Below, in pieces: positions 56,675-64,000 of a stretch of 64,000 nucleotides of DNA; within the stretch, counting starts at the first letter, position 1, and each line of letters starts with the position of its first letter. The notes beneath the pieces were generated by a model. That model searched no databases, was not told where the DNA came from, and was given only the letters and a program-made list of their open reading frames with translations. A program made the position numbers and the translations under genes. This DNA comes from Otariodibacter oris (GTDB lineage: Bacteria > Pseudomonadota > Gammaproteobacteria > Enterobacterales > Pasteurellaceae): positions 1,131,262 through 1,195,261 of the forward strand of contig NZ_CP016604.1 of the NCBI RefSeq assembly GCF_009684715.1, read 5' to 3'.

Positions 56675-58027
56675 ATGTTGAATTTAAAAACAAAATGTCG
56701 CCATTTTGTACGGAAAAAATTGCGACAAACCCACCGTCTTTCTTATAAAACACGTGAATTTATCTGCCTACTTATCGGTGCAGCTATTGTTTCTCTTCTC
56801 TCATATGGATTTGCTACATTGGCAGATTTAGGATTGGAACTCAATGCATATTGGACAACTCAATATCCCTTAGCAGTTTGGATAGCATTACCCTTAGGTT
56901 TAGCCTTTCTTGCATGGTTTACTGCGAAATATACTCCTTATGTTGCAGGGAGTGGGATCCCACAAGTTATCGCTTCTCTTAGTCTTCCCCATGGTAAAAG
57001 TAAAAATCAATTATTATCTTTTTGGCAAACACTGTGGAAGATTCCGTTAACCTTCATTGCTATGTTATTAGGTGGCTCTGTTGGACGTGAAGGCCCTTCC
57101 GTACAAGTAGGGGCTGCGGCTATGCTTGCATGGGGAAATTTATGTCGAAAACAAGGTTTTGCTTTTACTGGACTCACAACTAATGAATTAATGGCAACAG
57201 GTGCAGCAGGAGGATTGGCGGCTGCATTTAACGCCCCTCTATCGGGAGTAATTTTTGCTATTGAAGAGTTAGGGCGAGGCATATTATTGCGTTGGGAGCG
57301 TAAAGTCTTACTTGGTGTACTTACTTCTGGTTTCATACTTGTTGCGATACAAGGGAACAACCCTTATTTCCCTGAATATCAAGGCGAAACCTCTGTGCCT
57401 TATATGTTCTTATGGGTTGCTCTCTGTGCCGTTGTTTGTGGGGTACTTGGCGGCATATTTGCACGCTTACTGGCAAAAGGCTTGGCGGGGATTTCTCCCG
57501 CGGCGATTAGGGGGGGGATTCGTCGTCATCCTATTATTATTGCTTTCTTCCTTGGATTATTACTAGCGGCTATCGGAACTTATACTCAAGGACAAACTTA
57601 TGGGACAGGCTATGAAGTTGCATCTTTGGCTCTTACTGGCTCAGATACCGACAGTAATTTGGGTTTATTAAAATTATTTTCTACCGTTGCGACCTATTGG
57701 ACGGGAATTGCAGGCGGTATTTTTACTCCGTCATTAACGACAGGGGCTGGTATTGGAGTTCAAATTTGGTCATTAACAGATGAGTTAGTCGATCAACGCC
57801 TCTTAGTGCTATTGTGTATGGCTGGCTTCCTTGCTGGTGCGACACAATCCCCCGTAACTGCAAGTGTAGTTGTTATGGAAATGACTGGGGCTCAACCTGT
57901 GCTTTTCTGGCTATTGATTTGTAGTTTGGTTTCTTCGATTATTTCTAGACAATTTAATCCTCGACCATTTTATCATTTAATGGCAAGCCGTTTCCGTCAA
58001 CGTATTCAAGAAGAATATAAGGAATAA
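56675..58027 (+). CDS. clcA: ClC-type H+/Cl- exchange transporter
   Basis: Inner-membrane 2 Cl-/H+ antiporter, linked to acid resistance in enterobacteria. About 450 aa from ATG 56675. Selectivity motifs: AGSGIPQV (GSGIP, near residue 95), GGSVGREGPSVQVGAA (gating Glu of GREGP, near 135), AFNAPLSGVIFAIEELGRG (internal proton Glu, near 190) and AGGIFTPSLTTGAGIG (GIFTP, near 345). The open frame extends back to 56558, but no good signal supports that start. The coding sequence has an eight-G tract at 57510-57517. One uptake word follows the stop. Confidence 0.88.
   Translation: MLNLKTKCRHFVRKKLRQTHRLSYKTREFICLLIGAAIVSLLSYGFATLADLGLELNAYWTTQYPLAVWIALPLGLAFLAWFTAKYTPYVAGSGIPQVIASLSLPHGKSKNQLLSFWQTLWKIPLTFIAMLLGGSVGREGPSVQVGAAAMLAWGNLCRKQGFAFTGLTTNELMATGAAGGLAAAFNAPLSGVIFAIEELGRGILLRWERKVLLGVLTSGFILVAIQGNNPYFPEYQGETSVPYMFLWVALCAVVCGVLGGIFARLLAKGLAGISPAAIRGGIRRHPIIIAFFLGLLLAAIGTYTQGQTYGTGYEVASLALTGSDTDSNLGLLKLFSTVATYWTGIAGGIFTPSLTTGAGIGVQIWSLTDELVDQRLLVLLCMAGFLAGATQSPVTASVVVMEMTGAQPVLFWLLICSLVSSIISRQFNPRPFYHLMASRFRQRIQEEYKE
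57510..57517 (+). repeat. Eight-G homopolymer within clcA
   Basis: AGGGGGGGGA encodes R-G-G in AAIRGGIRRH. Such a G tract is rare in this AT-rich genome; a one-base slip would shift the clcA frame after roughly 280 codons. Confidence 0.9.
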
Positions 58028-58080
58028 ACTAACCACGCATGACAAGCGGTTAGTTACTCGAAAAGTTATGCAAATTTGAA

Positions 58081-59223
58081 TTAGCAAAAATGATGAATTA
58101 ATTTTGTGAGTAATTTGATTGTCGGATCAATAAATTTTGTTTCTAAAAATTCATTGGGTTGGTGTGCTTGCTCAATCGAACCTGGTCCTAACACTAGAGT
58201 TGGACAAATGTTTTGGATAAAAGGCGCTTCGGTACAATAGTTTACCGCATCACACTTTTCGCCTAATAACGTTTCAACCACCTGTACAATCTGTTCGGAG
58301 TGTTCACATTCATAGCCAGGTATTCCACCATGAAGATGCTTGATTTGAATATTATCACCAAATTCTTCAATCAATGGTGTGAGGCTTTGATACAGTAAAC
58401 CTTGTAAATCAGCAACAGACATATTAGGTAGCGGTCGAATTTCTAACTGTAATTCACAACAGGCACAAATACGATTGATCGCATCTCCGCCATGAATATT
58501 GCCTAAATTCATTGTTGGATAAGGTATTTTAAATAGTGAATTGTGGTAATTATTCTGTAATTCTGATTTTAACTCTAATAAATGCCCTACAGCTTTATGC
58601 ATGATCTCAATGGCATTCACACCTTGCTTAGGATCACTTGCATGTCCAGAACGCCCAATAATATTAATGGATTCGCCAATATGACCTTTATGGGCTCGAA
58701 TAGGTTTTAATGAAGTCGGTTCCCCGATGATTGCACAATCAGGTTTAATCGTTGCTTGTTGAGAAAAGACCCTCGCTCCCAGCATTGTAGTTTCTTCATC
58801 TGCGGTAGCAAGAATACGGATCGGCTTGTTCAATTTTTTTAAATCAATTTGGCTAAGTGTATCAATCACAAAAGCAAAAAAGCCTTTCATATCAGCTGTA
58901 CCTAAACCATAGAACTTCCCTTCTTTTTCTGTTAAGGCAAAAGGATCAAACGTCCATCTTCCCTCATCAAAAGGTACGGTATCGGTATGCCCCGCAAATA
59001 ATAAACCACCCTCGCCTTCACCATAAGTTGCTAACAAATTATATTTACCTCTACTACCTTCAACGGGCAAAATCTCAATCTGAAATCCTAAATCATCTAG
59101 CCAAGTGGCTAACAAATCAATTAAAGGCTTATTGGTTAAATCATATTCTGGTTGCAAACTACTAATAGTCGGAATTGCAATAAGTTGTTGGTATCTATGA
59201 ATAAAAGGAATTGATTTTTTCAT
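58081..59223 (-). CDS. argE: Acetylornithine deacetylase
   Basis: Hydrolyses N-acetylornithine to ornithine in arginine synthesis. M20 metallopeptidase fold, 380 aa (E. coli 383). Motifs: [15 protein letters not shown] with metal His/Asp near residue 78, [18 protein letters not shown] with bridging Asp near 108, [11 protein letters not shown] with catalytic Glu near 143, [17 protein letters not shown] near 165 and a C-terminal [15 protein letters not shown] with metal His near 350. ATG 59223 overlaps the upstream stop codon (ATGA); a longer frame to 59268 lacks support. Confidence 0.93.
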   Translation of the reverse strand: MKKSIPFIHRYQQLIAIPTISSLQPEYDLTNKPLIDLLATWLDDLGFQIEILPVEGSRGKYNLLATYGEGEGGLLFAGHTDTVPFDEGRWTFDPFALTEKEGKFYGLGTADMKGFFAFVIDTLSQIDLKKLNKPIRILATADEETTMLGARVFSQQATIKPDCAIIGEPTSLKPIRAHKGHIGESINIIGRSGHASDPKQGVNAIEIMHKAVGHLLELKSELQNNYHNSLFKIPYPTMNLGNIHGGDAINRICACCELQLEIRPLPNMSVADLQGLLYQSLTPLIEEFGDNIQIKHLHGGIPGYECEHSEQIVQVVETLLGEKCDAVNYCTEAPFIQNICPTLVLGPGSIEQAHQPNEFLETKFIDPTIKLLTKLIHHFC

Positions 59224-59894
59224 GCTCTCATATATCTCAAAATAACAAAGCCAGCGGCAATATCCCAAATAGCAATAAGATAAAAACTAATACGCTCAAA
59301 AATGGCTAAAAAAGTCGTAAACCCAAACATCGTAACAACAATAGCAATCATACCCACCATACCTGCAATTAAACTAAACCATTTGAATTTACGTAAAAAT
59401 GGGACGCTAATGCCAATTCCTGTTGCTATCATCATGATATTGCCTAATAAGAAGGTAATACTTACCCCTAAATTTTGCAAACCACCTTCCGTATAGTTAC
59501 CACCTTGGGCTGAATATATCAAAATCATCCCTAATGAAAAAAAGATCGCAGCCATACTTCCTATGAGTCTAAATCCTTTAATCATTTGATTCACTGCGAT
59601 CAAATAGATGAATAAGAACAAATATCCATGCGTAATAAAAGTTGATCGCATGACAAAAGAAAGAGGAGAAAGATGACTTGTTTGAGCATCAACAATAGAA
59701 CCAATAGGTAAAAGCAACTCAAGGATAGTATGCTCATAATAAGCAGAAAATCCCTCATTACTAAATGCAATGGTAACCAACTCTGTCGCAAAATAATCAA
59801 TACCGATAAAAACCGCTAAAACCGCTAATAATTTTACGAGCCAGTATTGAGTTAATTTAACCCATGGAGAATTCATTAAAGCATAAAATTGCAT
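59220..59894 (-). CDS. Hypothetical multi-spanning membrane protein
   Basis: 224 aa with about six hydrophobic helices (e.g. [19 protein letters not shown] near residue 22, [15 protein letters not shown] near 92, [18 protein letters not shown] near 183). No family motif recognised with certainty; it resembles small DUF417-type membrane proteins. It overlaps argE by 4 bp and is probably co-transcribed with it. A SAGG-like GGNYTEGG loop lies near 130. Confidence 0.7.
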   Translation of the reverse strand: MQFYALMNSPWVKLTQYWLVKLLAVLAVFIGIDYFATELVTIAFSNEGFSAYYEHTILELLLPIGSIVDAQTSHLSPLSFVMRSTFITHGYLFLFIYLIAVNQMIKGFRLIGSMAAIFFSLGMILIYSAQGGNYTEGGLQNLGVSITFLLGNIMMIATGIGISVPFLRKFKWFSLIAGMVGMIAIVVTMFGFTTFLAIFERISFYLIAIWDIAAGFVILRYMRA

Positions 59895-60040
59895 ATAAAA
59901 GACTAATCACACTCTATTCAATCAATAACCACATAATATCACGAATATAAAATAGGTGTAATCTGTGTAAAATAGTTTGAGATTTCTTAATAAAAAAAGT
60001 ATTATAGACGTCTAGATGGCAAAATTAACAAAATACAATG

Positions 60041-60085
60041 CAAGCGGTGAGATATTGCAAAATTTTTACATAAAGTCACCGCTTG
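60041..60085. repeat. Inverted uptake-word pair upstream of metK
   Basis: CAAGCGGTGA and TCACCGCTTG, a 10-bp perfect inverted repeat with a 25-nt AT loop, 37 bp before metK and between divergent genes, where a terminator is not obviously needed. It could sit in the metK leader. Confidence 0.7.
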
Positions 60086-60122
60086 TATATTACTCATTTA
60101 TAAATCAATTAAGGATAAATTA

Positions 60123-61271
60123 ATGACGATCAATCTATTTACGTCCGAATCCGTTTCAGAAGGACATCCAGATAAAATTGCAGATCAAATTTCAGATGCA
60201 GTACTTGATGAAATATTAAAACAAGACCCTAGAGCACGTGTGGCTTGTGAAACCTATGTTAAAACAGGTATGGCATTAGTGGGTGGTGAAATTACCACTT
60301 CTGCATGGGTTGATATTGAAAATCTTACTCGCCAAGTAATTAGTGATATTGGCTACACTCATTCTGATATGGGATTTGATGCTAGTTCTTGTGCAGTATT
60401 AAATGCGATAGGTAAACAATCTCCTGATATCAATCAAGGCGTTGACCGTGAAGATCCATTAGCTCAAGGGGCTGGTGACCAAGGTATTATGTTCGGTTAC
60501 GCAACCAATGAAACTGACGTTCTAATGCCTGCACCAATTACTTATGCTCATCGCTTAATGGAACAACAAGCAAAAGTACGTAAAAGTGGTAAATTGAACT
60601 GGTTACGTCCAGATGCAAAAAGCCAATTAACCTTTGTTTATGAAGATAACAAAATTAAAGGTATTGATGCAGTAGTTCTTTCTACCCAACATGCGGAAAG
60701 TGTTTCACAAAAAGAAATCTATGAAGGCGTTATGGAAGAAATCATCAAGCCAATTTTGCCAAGTGAATGGTTAAATAAAGAGACAAAATATTTTATTAAT
60801 CCAACTGGTCGTTTTGTGATTGGTGGACCAATGGGTGACTGTGGACTAACGGGGCGTAAAATTATTGTTGATACTTATGGTGGAGCAGCTCGTCATGGCG
60901 GTGGTGCATTCTCTGGTAAAGATCCATCTAAAGTTGACCGCTCTGCAGCTTATGCCGCTCGCTATGTGGCTAAGAATATCGTTGCAGCGGGATTAGCTGA
61001 CCGTTGTGAAATTCAATTATCTTATGCTATTGGTGTTGCCGATCCTACATCAATCATGGTGGAAACGTTTGGTACAGGAAAAATAAGTAACGAAGAACTT
61101 GTTAAATTAGTCAGAGAACATTTTGATTTACGCCCTTACGGATTAATCAAAATGTTAGATCTCATCCAACCGATTTACCGTGAAACTGCAGCATACGGGC
61201 ATTTTGGTCGCGAACACTTTCCTTGGGAAAAAACAGATAAAGCAGAAGTCCTAATGAGTTCATTAAAATAA
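60123..61271 (+). CDS. metK: S-adenosylmethionine synthetase
   Basis: Makes SAM from methionine and ATP. 382 aa (E. coli 384). Start [24 protein letters not shown] with ATP-binding His near residue 13, [16 protein letters not shown] signature near 115, [21 protein letters not shown] near 233 and [22 protein letters not shown] near 258 are intact. AAGGATAAATTA ribosome binding site. No SAM riboswitch was recognised upstream. Confidence 0.97.
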   Translation: MTINLFTSESVSEGHPDKIADQISDAVLDEILKQDPRARVACETYVKTGMALVGGEITTSAWVDIENLTRQVISDIGYTHSDMGFDASSCAVLNAIGKQSPDINQGVDREDPLAQGAGDQGIMFGYATNETDVLMPAPITYAHRLMEQQAKVRKSGKLNWLRPDAKSQLTFVYEDNKIKGIDAVVLSTQHAESVSQKEIYEGVMEEIIKPILPSEWLNKETKYFINPTGRFVIGGPMGDCGLTGRKIIVDTYGGAARHGGGAFSGKDPSKVDRSAAYAARYVAKNIVAAGLADRCEIQLSYAIGVADPTSIMVETFGTGKISNEELVKLVREHFDLRPYGLIKMLDLIQPIYRETAAYGHFGREHFPWEKTDKAEVLMSSLK

Positions 61272-61334
61272 TATAAAGCAAAGTTGATTTATTCTACGTC
61301 TTTATAATTTTAGACTCTACCGCTTAAATAAAGA

Positions 61335-61383
61335 ACAAACCGAAATTCACATTTCAGTAATATAATAAAGTTTTTCGGTTTGT
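61335..61383 (+). terminator. metK terminator
   Basis: ACAAACCGAAA pairs with TTTTTCGGTTTGT across a 25-nt AT loop, followed by TTTAG. The stem is good, the loop long. Confidence 0.6.
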
Positions 61384-62156
61384 TTTAGTTTCATCGGTAT
61401 CTAGTTTATATAGGATATAAGGCTTTTTGCTCATACTCATCATAATAATAGGGCTATAGAGTCGATTTTTATATTATATAATTACATTATCACTTACCCT
61501 CTATAAATAAACTCTACTTAAATTAATGTCTTTAACTCTATTATATAGTTAAAAAAGTAAGTTAAAACCTTATACTACAAGATTAATTGATTGATTTATT
61601 TAATTCATACGAAAGAAATTCCCATTTTTCACTATTAGATTATTCCTAAATGTACTGTAAAGACTAATATTAAGCATTATAAATACTCTAACCTTAATAA
61701 AATATTTTCACTCCCTAAAAATTAAATATAAATTTGATTTTATTATCCCTGAATGAAATAGATTCATAAATAACTGACTAATAAATATTATTATCTAAAA
61801 ATAAAATCAGCTTTACCTAAATAATTTCAATATCGGAGAATAGATTTTATATTAGTTTATATCTTTTAATTATTTATTAAACTTTACTAAATGAACATAC
61901 TGAATGAAGGGAGACATAAGCCTTATGATATATAAATATAAGAAGTTATTATGGAAGTAAATTTTTACACGATATTTATTAACTTTGAAAATATGTGGAT
62001 TAAGTATGAAAAGGACAAAAATAGTATAGATAATTTATACAAAAAATAAAAAGAATAGGGAATAATGATAGAAAACAATTAAAATTCCATATATTTTTTA
62101 TCATACTTATGGCTAATCCTTAGTAGAATTAGCCACGTGGTATTTTTACTTTTATA
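61384..62156. other. Long AT-rich non-coding stretch before lpxA
   Basis: About 770 bp without a credible gene. Base composition is far more AT-rich than the flanks. The only small frame of note, 61951-62049 (32 codons, plus strand), has no clear ribosome binding site. lpxB, which usually follows lpxA, is not here. It may be decayed DNA or the site of a past deletion. Confidence 0.6.
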
Positions 62157-62951
62157 CTATCTAATAATACCTCTAGTCGAGCGTTTGAAAAAATCAAGAA
62201 ACAAACTTATTGCAGCCTCAGTTTTAGCATAATGCTCAATCTCTGGCATAGCTTCCTCTAATGTCTTACCACTTCGATAAATTAACTTATAAACATTACG
62301 AATTGCATGCATTGTTGCTTTTTCAAAACCCCTACGTTTTAACCCTTCTAGATTAACACCAAATGGATGAGCATGGTTTCCTTGAGCCATAACATAAGGT
62401 GGTACATCCTGACTAACCATTGATCCACCTCCCAACATAACATGAGAACCAATAACAACAAATTGATGAATAGCAGACATACCACCAACAATCACAAAAT
62501 CATCTAATGTGACATGCCCTGCTAATGTTCCATTATTTGCTATGATACAACGATGCCCAATTTTACAATCATGAGCAATATGGCAATTTATCATAAATAA
62601 ATTATCATCACCTATTCTAGTCAATCCTCCACCTTGTTCTGTGCCTCGATGGATAGTTACACTTTCTCGAATTCTATTGCGATTCCCAATGATTGTTTTT
62701 GTAGGCTCTCCATTGTATTTTAGATCTTGATTAATTTCACCAATACTTGCAAATTGAAAAATATGGTTATCTTCTCCAATTTCAGTATCTCCTTGAATTA
62801 CTACATGAGAGTGAATGCGAGTACCATTACCAATTCTAACATTTTTCCCTATAACACAGAATGGACCAATTTCAACATTCTTACCTACTATCGCACCATC
62901 TTCAACAACAGCAAGAGGACTAATTTTCGCAGAAGGATCTATAAATTGCAT
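62157..62951 (-). CDS. lpxA: UDP-N-acetylglucosamine acyltransferase
   Basis: First enzyme of lipid A synthesis. 264 aa (E. coli and H. influenzae 262). Left-handed beta-helix hexapeptide repeats throughout, catalytic His region [23 protein letters not shown] near residue 122, [19 protein letters not shown] near 70, and the C-terminal [16 protein letters not shown] helix bundle ending [14 protein letters not shown] 62951 ([16 protein letters not shown]) aligns with E. coli MIDKSAFVHPTAIVE; the longer frame to 62993 would overlap fabZ. Confidence 0.96.
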   Translation of the reverse strand: MQFIDPSAKISPLAVVEDGAIVGKNVEIGPFCVIGKNVRIGNGTRIHSHVVIQGDTEIGEDNHIFQFASIGEINQDLKYNGEPTKTIIGNRNRIRESVTIHRGTEQGGGLTRIGDDNLFMINCHIAHDCKIGHRCIIANNGTLAGHVTLDDFVIVGGMSAIHQFVVIGSHVMLGGGSMVSQDVPPYVMAQGNHAHPFGVNLEGLKRRGFEKATMHAIRNVYKLIYRSGKTLEEAMPEIEHYAKTEAAISLFLDFFKRSTRGIIR

Positions 62952-62979
62952 AGTAATATTCTCTAATTTAGAATTAATC

Positions 62980-63432
62980 TTATTTGCGAGCACATTTTAA
63001 ATCAGCTTCACAAACTAATCGCCCGTCAACAAAAGCTTTACCTGTAAATACACTAATACCTCTACGCTCTTTGATAAAATGTACTTCAATAATCATTTGA
63101 TCACCAGGTACTACAGGATTTTTAAATTTGGCACTATCAACCGCTGCGAAATAATACAATTCATTTTCCTTTAATTTGCCATAACTCTTAATAGCAAGCA
63201 CCCCTGTTGCCTGAGCCATCGCTTCTAATATTAAAACACCAGGAAAAATAGGATCAGAAGGGAAATGTCCAGTGAAACAAGGTTCATTAAAAGTAATATT
63301 TTTAACAGCCTTTAACCACTCCCCTTCTTTATATTCAATTACCCTATCAATAAGTAAAAAAGGGTAACGGTGTGGCAGAATTTCCTTAATTTCACGAACG
63401 TCGATTATAACTTTTTCTTCTTTATTTTCCAT
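62980..63432 (-). CDS. fabZ: 3-hydroxyacyl-[ACP] dehydratase FabZ
   Basis: Dehydrates beta-hydroxyacyl-ACP in fatty acid synthesis. 150 aa (E. coli 151). The active-site His in [13 protein letters not shown] near residue 20 and the catalytic Glu in [23 protein letters not shown] near 68 are present; [18 protein letters not shown] near 97 is typical. It lies between lpxD (25-bp gap) and lpxA (28-bp gap), the conserved lpxD-fabZ-lpxA order. Confidence 0.97.
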   Translation of the reverse strand: MENKEEKVIIDVREIKEILPHRYPFLLIDRVIEYKEGEWLKAVKNITFNEPCFTGHFPSDPIFPGVLILEAMAQATGVLAIKSYGKLKENELYYFAAVDSAKFKNPVVPGDQMIIEVHFIKERRGISVFTGKAFVDGRLVCEADLKCARK

Positions 63433-63457
63433 TTTTACACCAATCCTCTTTTAATTA

Positions 63458-64000
63458 TTATTTATTACACTTTTCTGCTAACTGTTTCTCTACTGATTTT
63501 AAACGCTTATTCATACCATCAATATTCATCGTTAAAGTAGCCGTTTTCCGCCATTCTTTATTTGGTTGCAAAGGAATACCTGATGAATAAATTCCTTTTT
63601 CAGTAATAGGTCTCATTACCATTCCCATTCCTGTAATAATCGCACCATCACAAATTTCCATATGACCGTTAATTACACTTGCTCCACCAATTTGGCAAAA
63701 CTTTCCAACAGTTAAACTTCCTGCCATAATCACTCCACCAGCAACGGCTGTACCATAGCCGATAGTAACATTGTGAGCAATCTGACATAAATTATCAATT
63801 ATTACATTATCTTCAATAATAGTTGAATCCAAAGCTCCTCTATCGATACATGTACAAGCTCCAATTTCAACATTATTGCCAATAATAACATTCCCGAGTT
63901 GTGGTATTTTTATCCATTTACCATTATCATTAGCATAACCAAATCCATCACCACCAATTACAGCAGATGATTGGATCAAGCAATCAGCTCCAATTTCCAC
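63458..64000 (-). CDS. lpxD: UDP-3-O-(3-hydroxyacyl)glucosamine N-acyltransferase, C-terminal part
   Basis: Third step of lipid A synthesis. Only the last 180 residues lie in the window; the gene runs off the right edge. Hexapeptide repeats are obvious ([28 protein letters not shown]), with the catalytic-His block [23 protein letters not shown] and a C-terminal helix ending [17 protein letters not shown]. It is followed by fabZ and lpxA in the conserved cluster. Sure of the family; the first residue given here is internal. Confidence 0.95.
   Translation of the reverse strand: MEIGADCLIQSSAVIGGDGFGYANDNGKWIKIPQLGNVIIGNNVEIGACTCIDRGALDSTIIEDNVIIDNLCQIAHNVTIGYGTAVAGGVIMAGSLTVGKFCQIGGASVINGHMEICDGAIITGMGMVMRPITEKGIYSSGIPLQPNKEWRKTATLTMNIDGMNKRLKSVEKQLAEKCNK

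Noticed and set aside
60041-60122. SAM riboswitch before metK
   Set aside because: No recognisable SAM aptamer; the only structure is the inverted uptake-word pair.

Overview
The window is chromosomal DNA from a Pasteurellaceae bacterium. Housekeeping proteins look close to Haemophilus/Actinobacillus/E. coli orthologues, base composition is AT-rich, and a Rec2/ComEC DNA-uptake gene is present. The DNA uptake word ACAAGCGGT (often ACAAGCGGTCAGTT or ACAAGCGGTGAGTT) recurs singly or as inverted pairs. That word is the Actinobacillus pleuropneumoniae-type uptake signal rather than the H. influenzae-type AAGTGCGGT, so the host probably belongs to the Actinobacillus/Mannheimia/Glaesserella/Bibersteinia side of the family. 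Species cannot be fixed from the sequence alone.

Layout. 1-10.9 kb: maeB (partial), ilvIH, a methyltransferase, perM, queA, then on the minus strand comEC and xseA with tRNA-Cys and tRNA-Gly. 11.2-18.4 kb: glycogen operon glgB-glgX-glgC-glgA, with a CRP-like site upstream and no glgP. 18.4-23.0 kb: guaB, three small genes (two lipoproteins and a DUF1919 protein), guaA. 22.98-35.11 kb: a 12.1-kb integrated element. 35.2-37.0 kb: a DUF4268 nuclease-like gene and a broken hsdM. 37.1-40.3 kb: a haemoglobin-type TonB-dependent receptor behind a Fur-like box. 40.4-64 kb: ychE-oppA-like-apbC operon, rsuA-bcr, leuCD, lon, hflD-purB, glpR-ubiA, tRNA-Leu, pirin, an FMN reductase, a ClC exchanger, a membrane protein with argE, metK, and lpxD(partial)-fabZ-lpxA.

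The most interesting region is the element inserted in the 3' end of guaA. It is bounded by a 16-bp direct repeat equal to the last codons of guaA (22978-22993 and 35094-35109). It encodes a P4-type tyrosine integrase, a ColE1/MOBP5-type mobilization module in which mobB and mobD are nested out of frame inside the relaxase gene, an NgoFVII-like phospholipase-D-fold restriction endonuclease facing two tandem C5-cytosine methyltransferases, an AlpA-type regulator, a P4-like primase/helicase and an ABC-type ATPase likely to be defence cargo. It therefore reads as an integrative mobilizable element that needs a helper conjugation system. I noticed no uptake words inside it, and it carries several unexplained cis structures: paired perfect palindromes, 23-bp direct repeats, GACGGTATT arm-type repeats and MITE-like relics.

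Gene cooperation: glgBXCA make and trim glycogen, guaB and guaA complete GMP synthesis, hflD and purB keep the enterobacterial arrangement, and lpxD/fabZ/lpxA belong to the lipid A/fatty-acid cluster. Inverted uptake words double as hairpins after glgA, bcr and purB. All family calls come from reading the proteins by eye; no database search was run.
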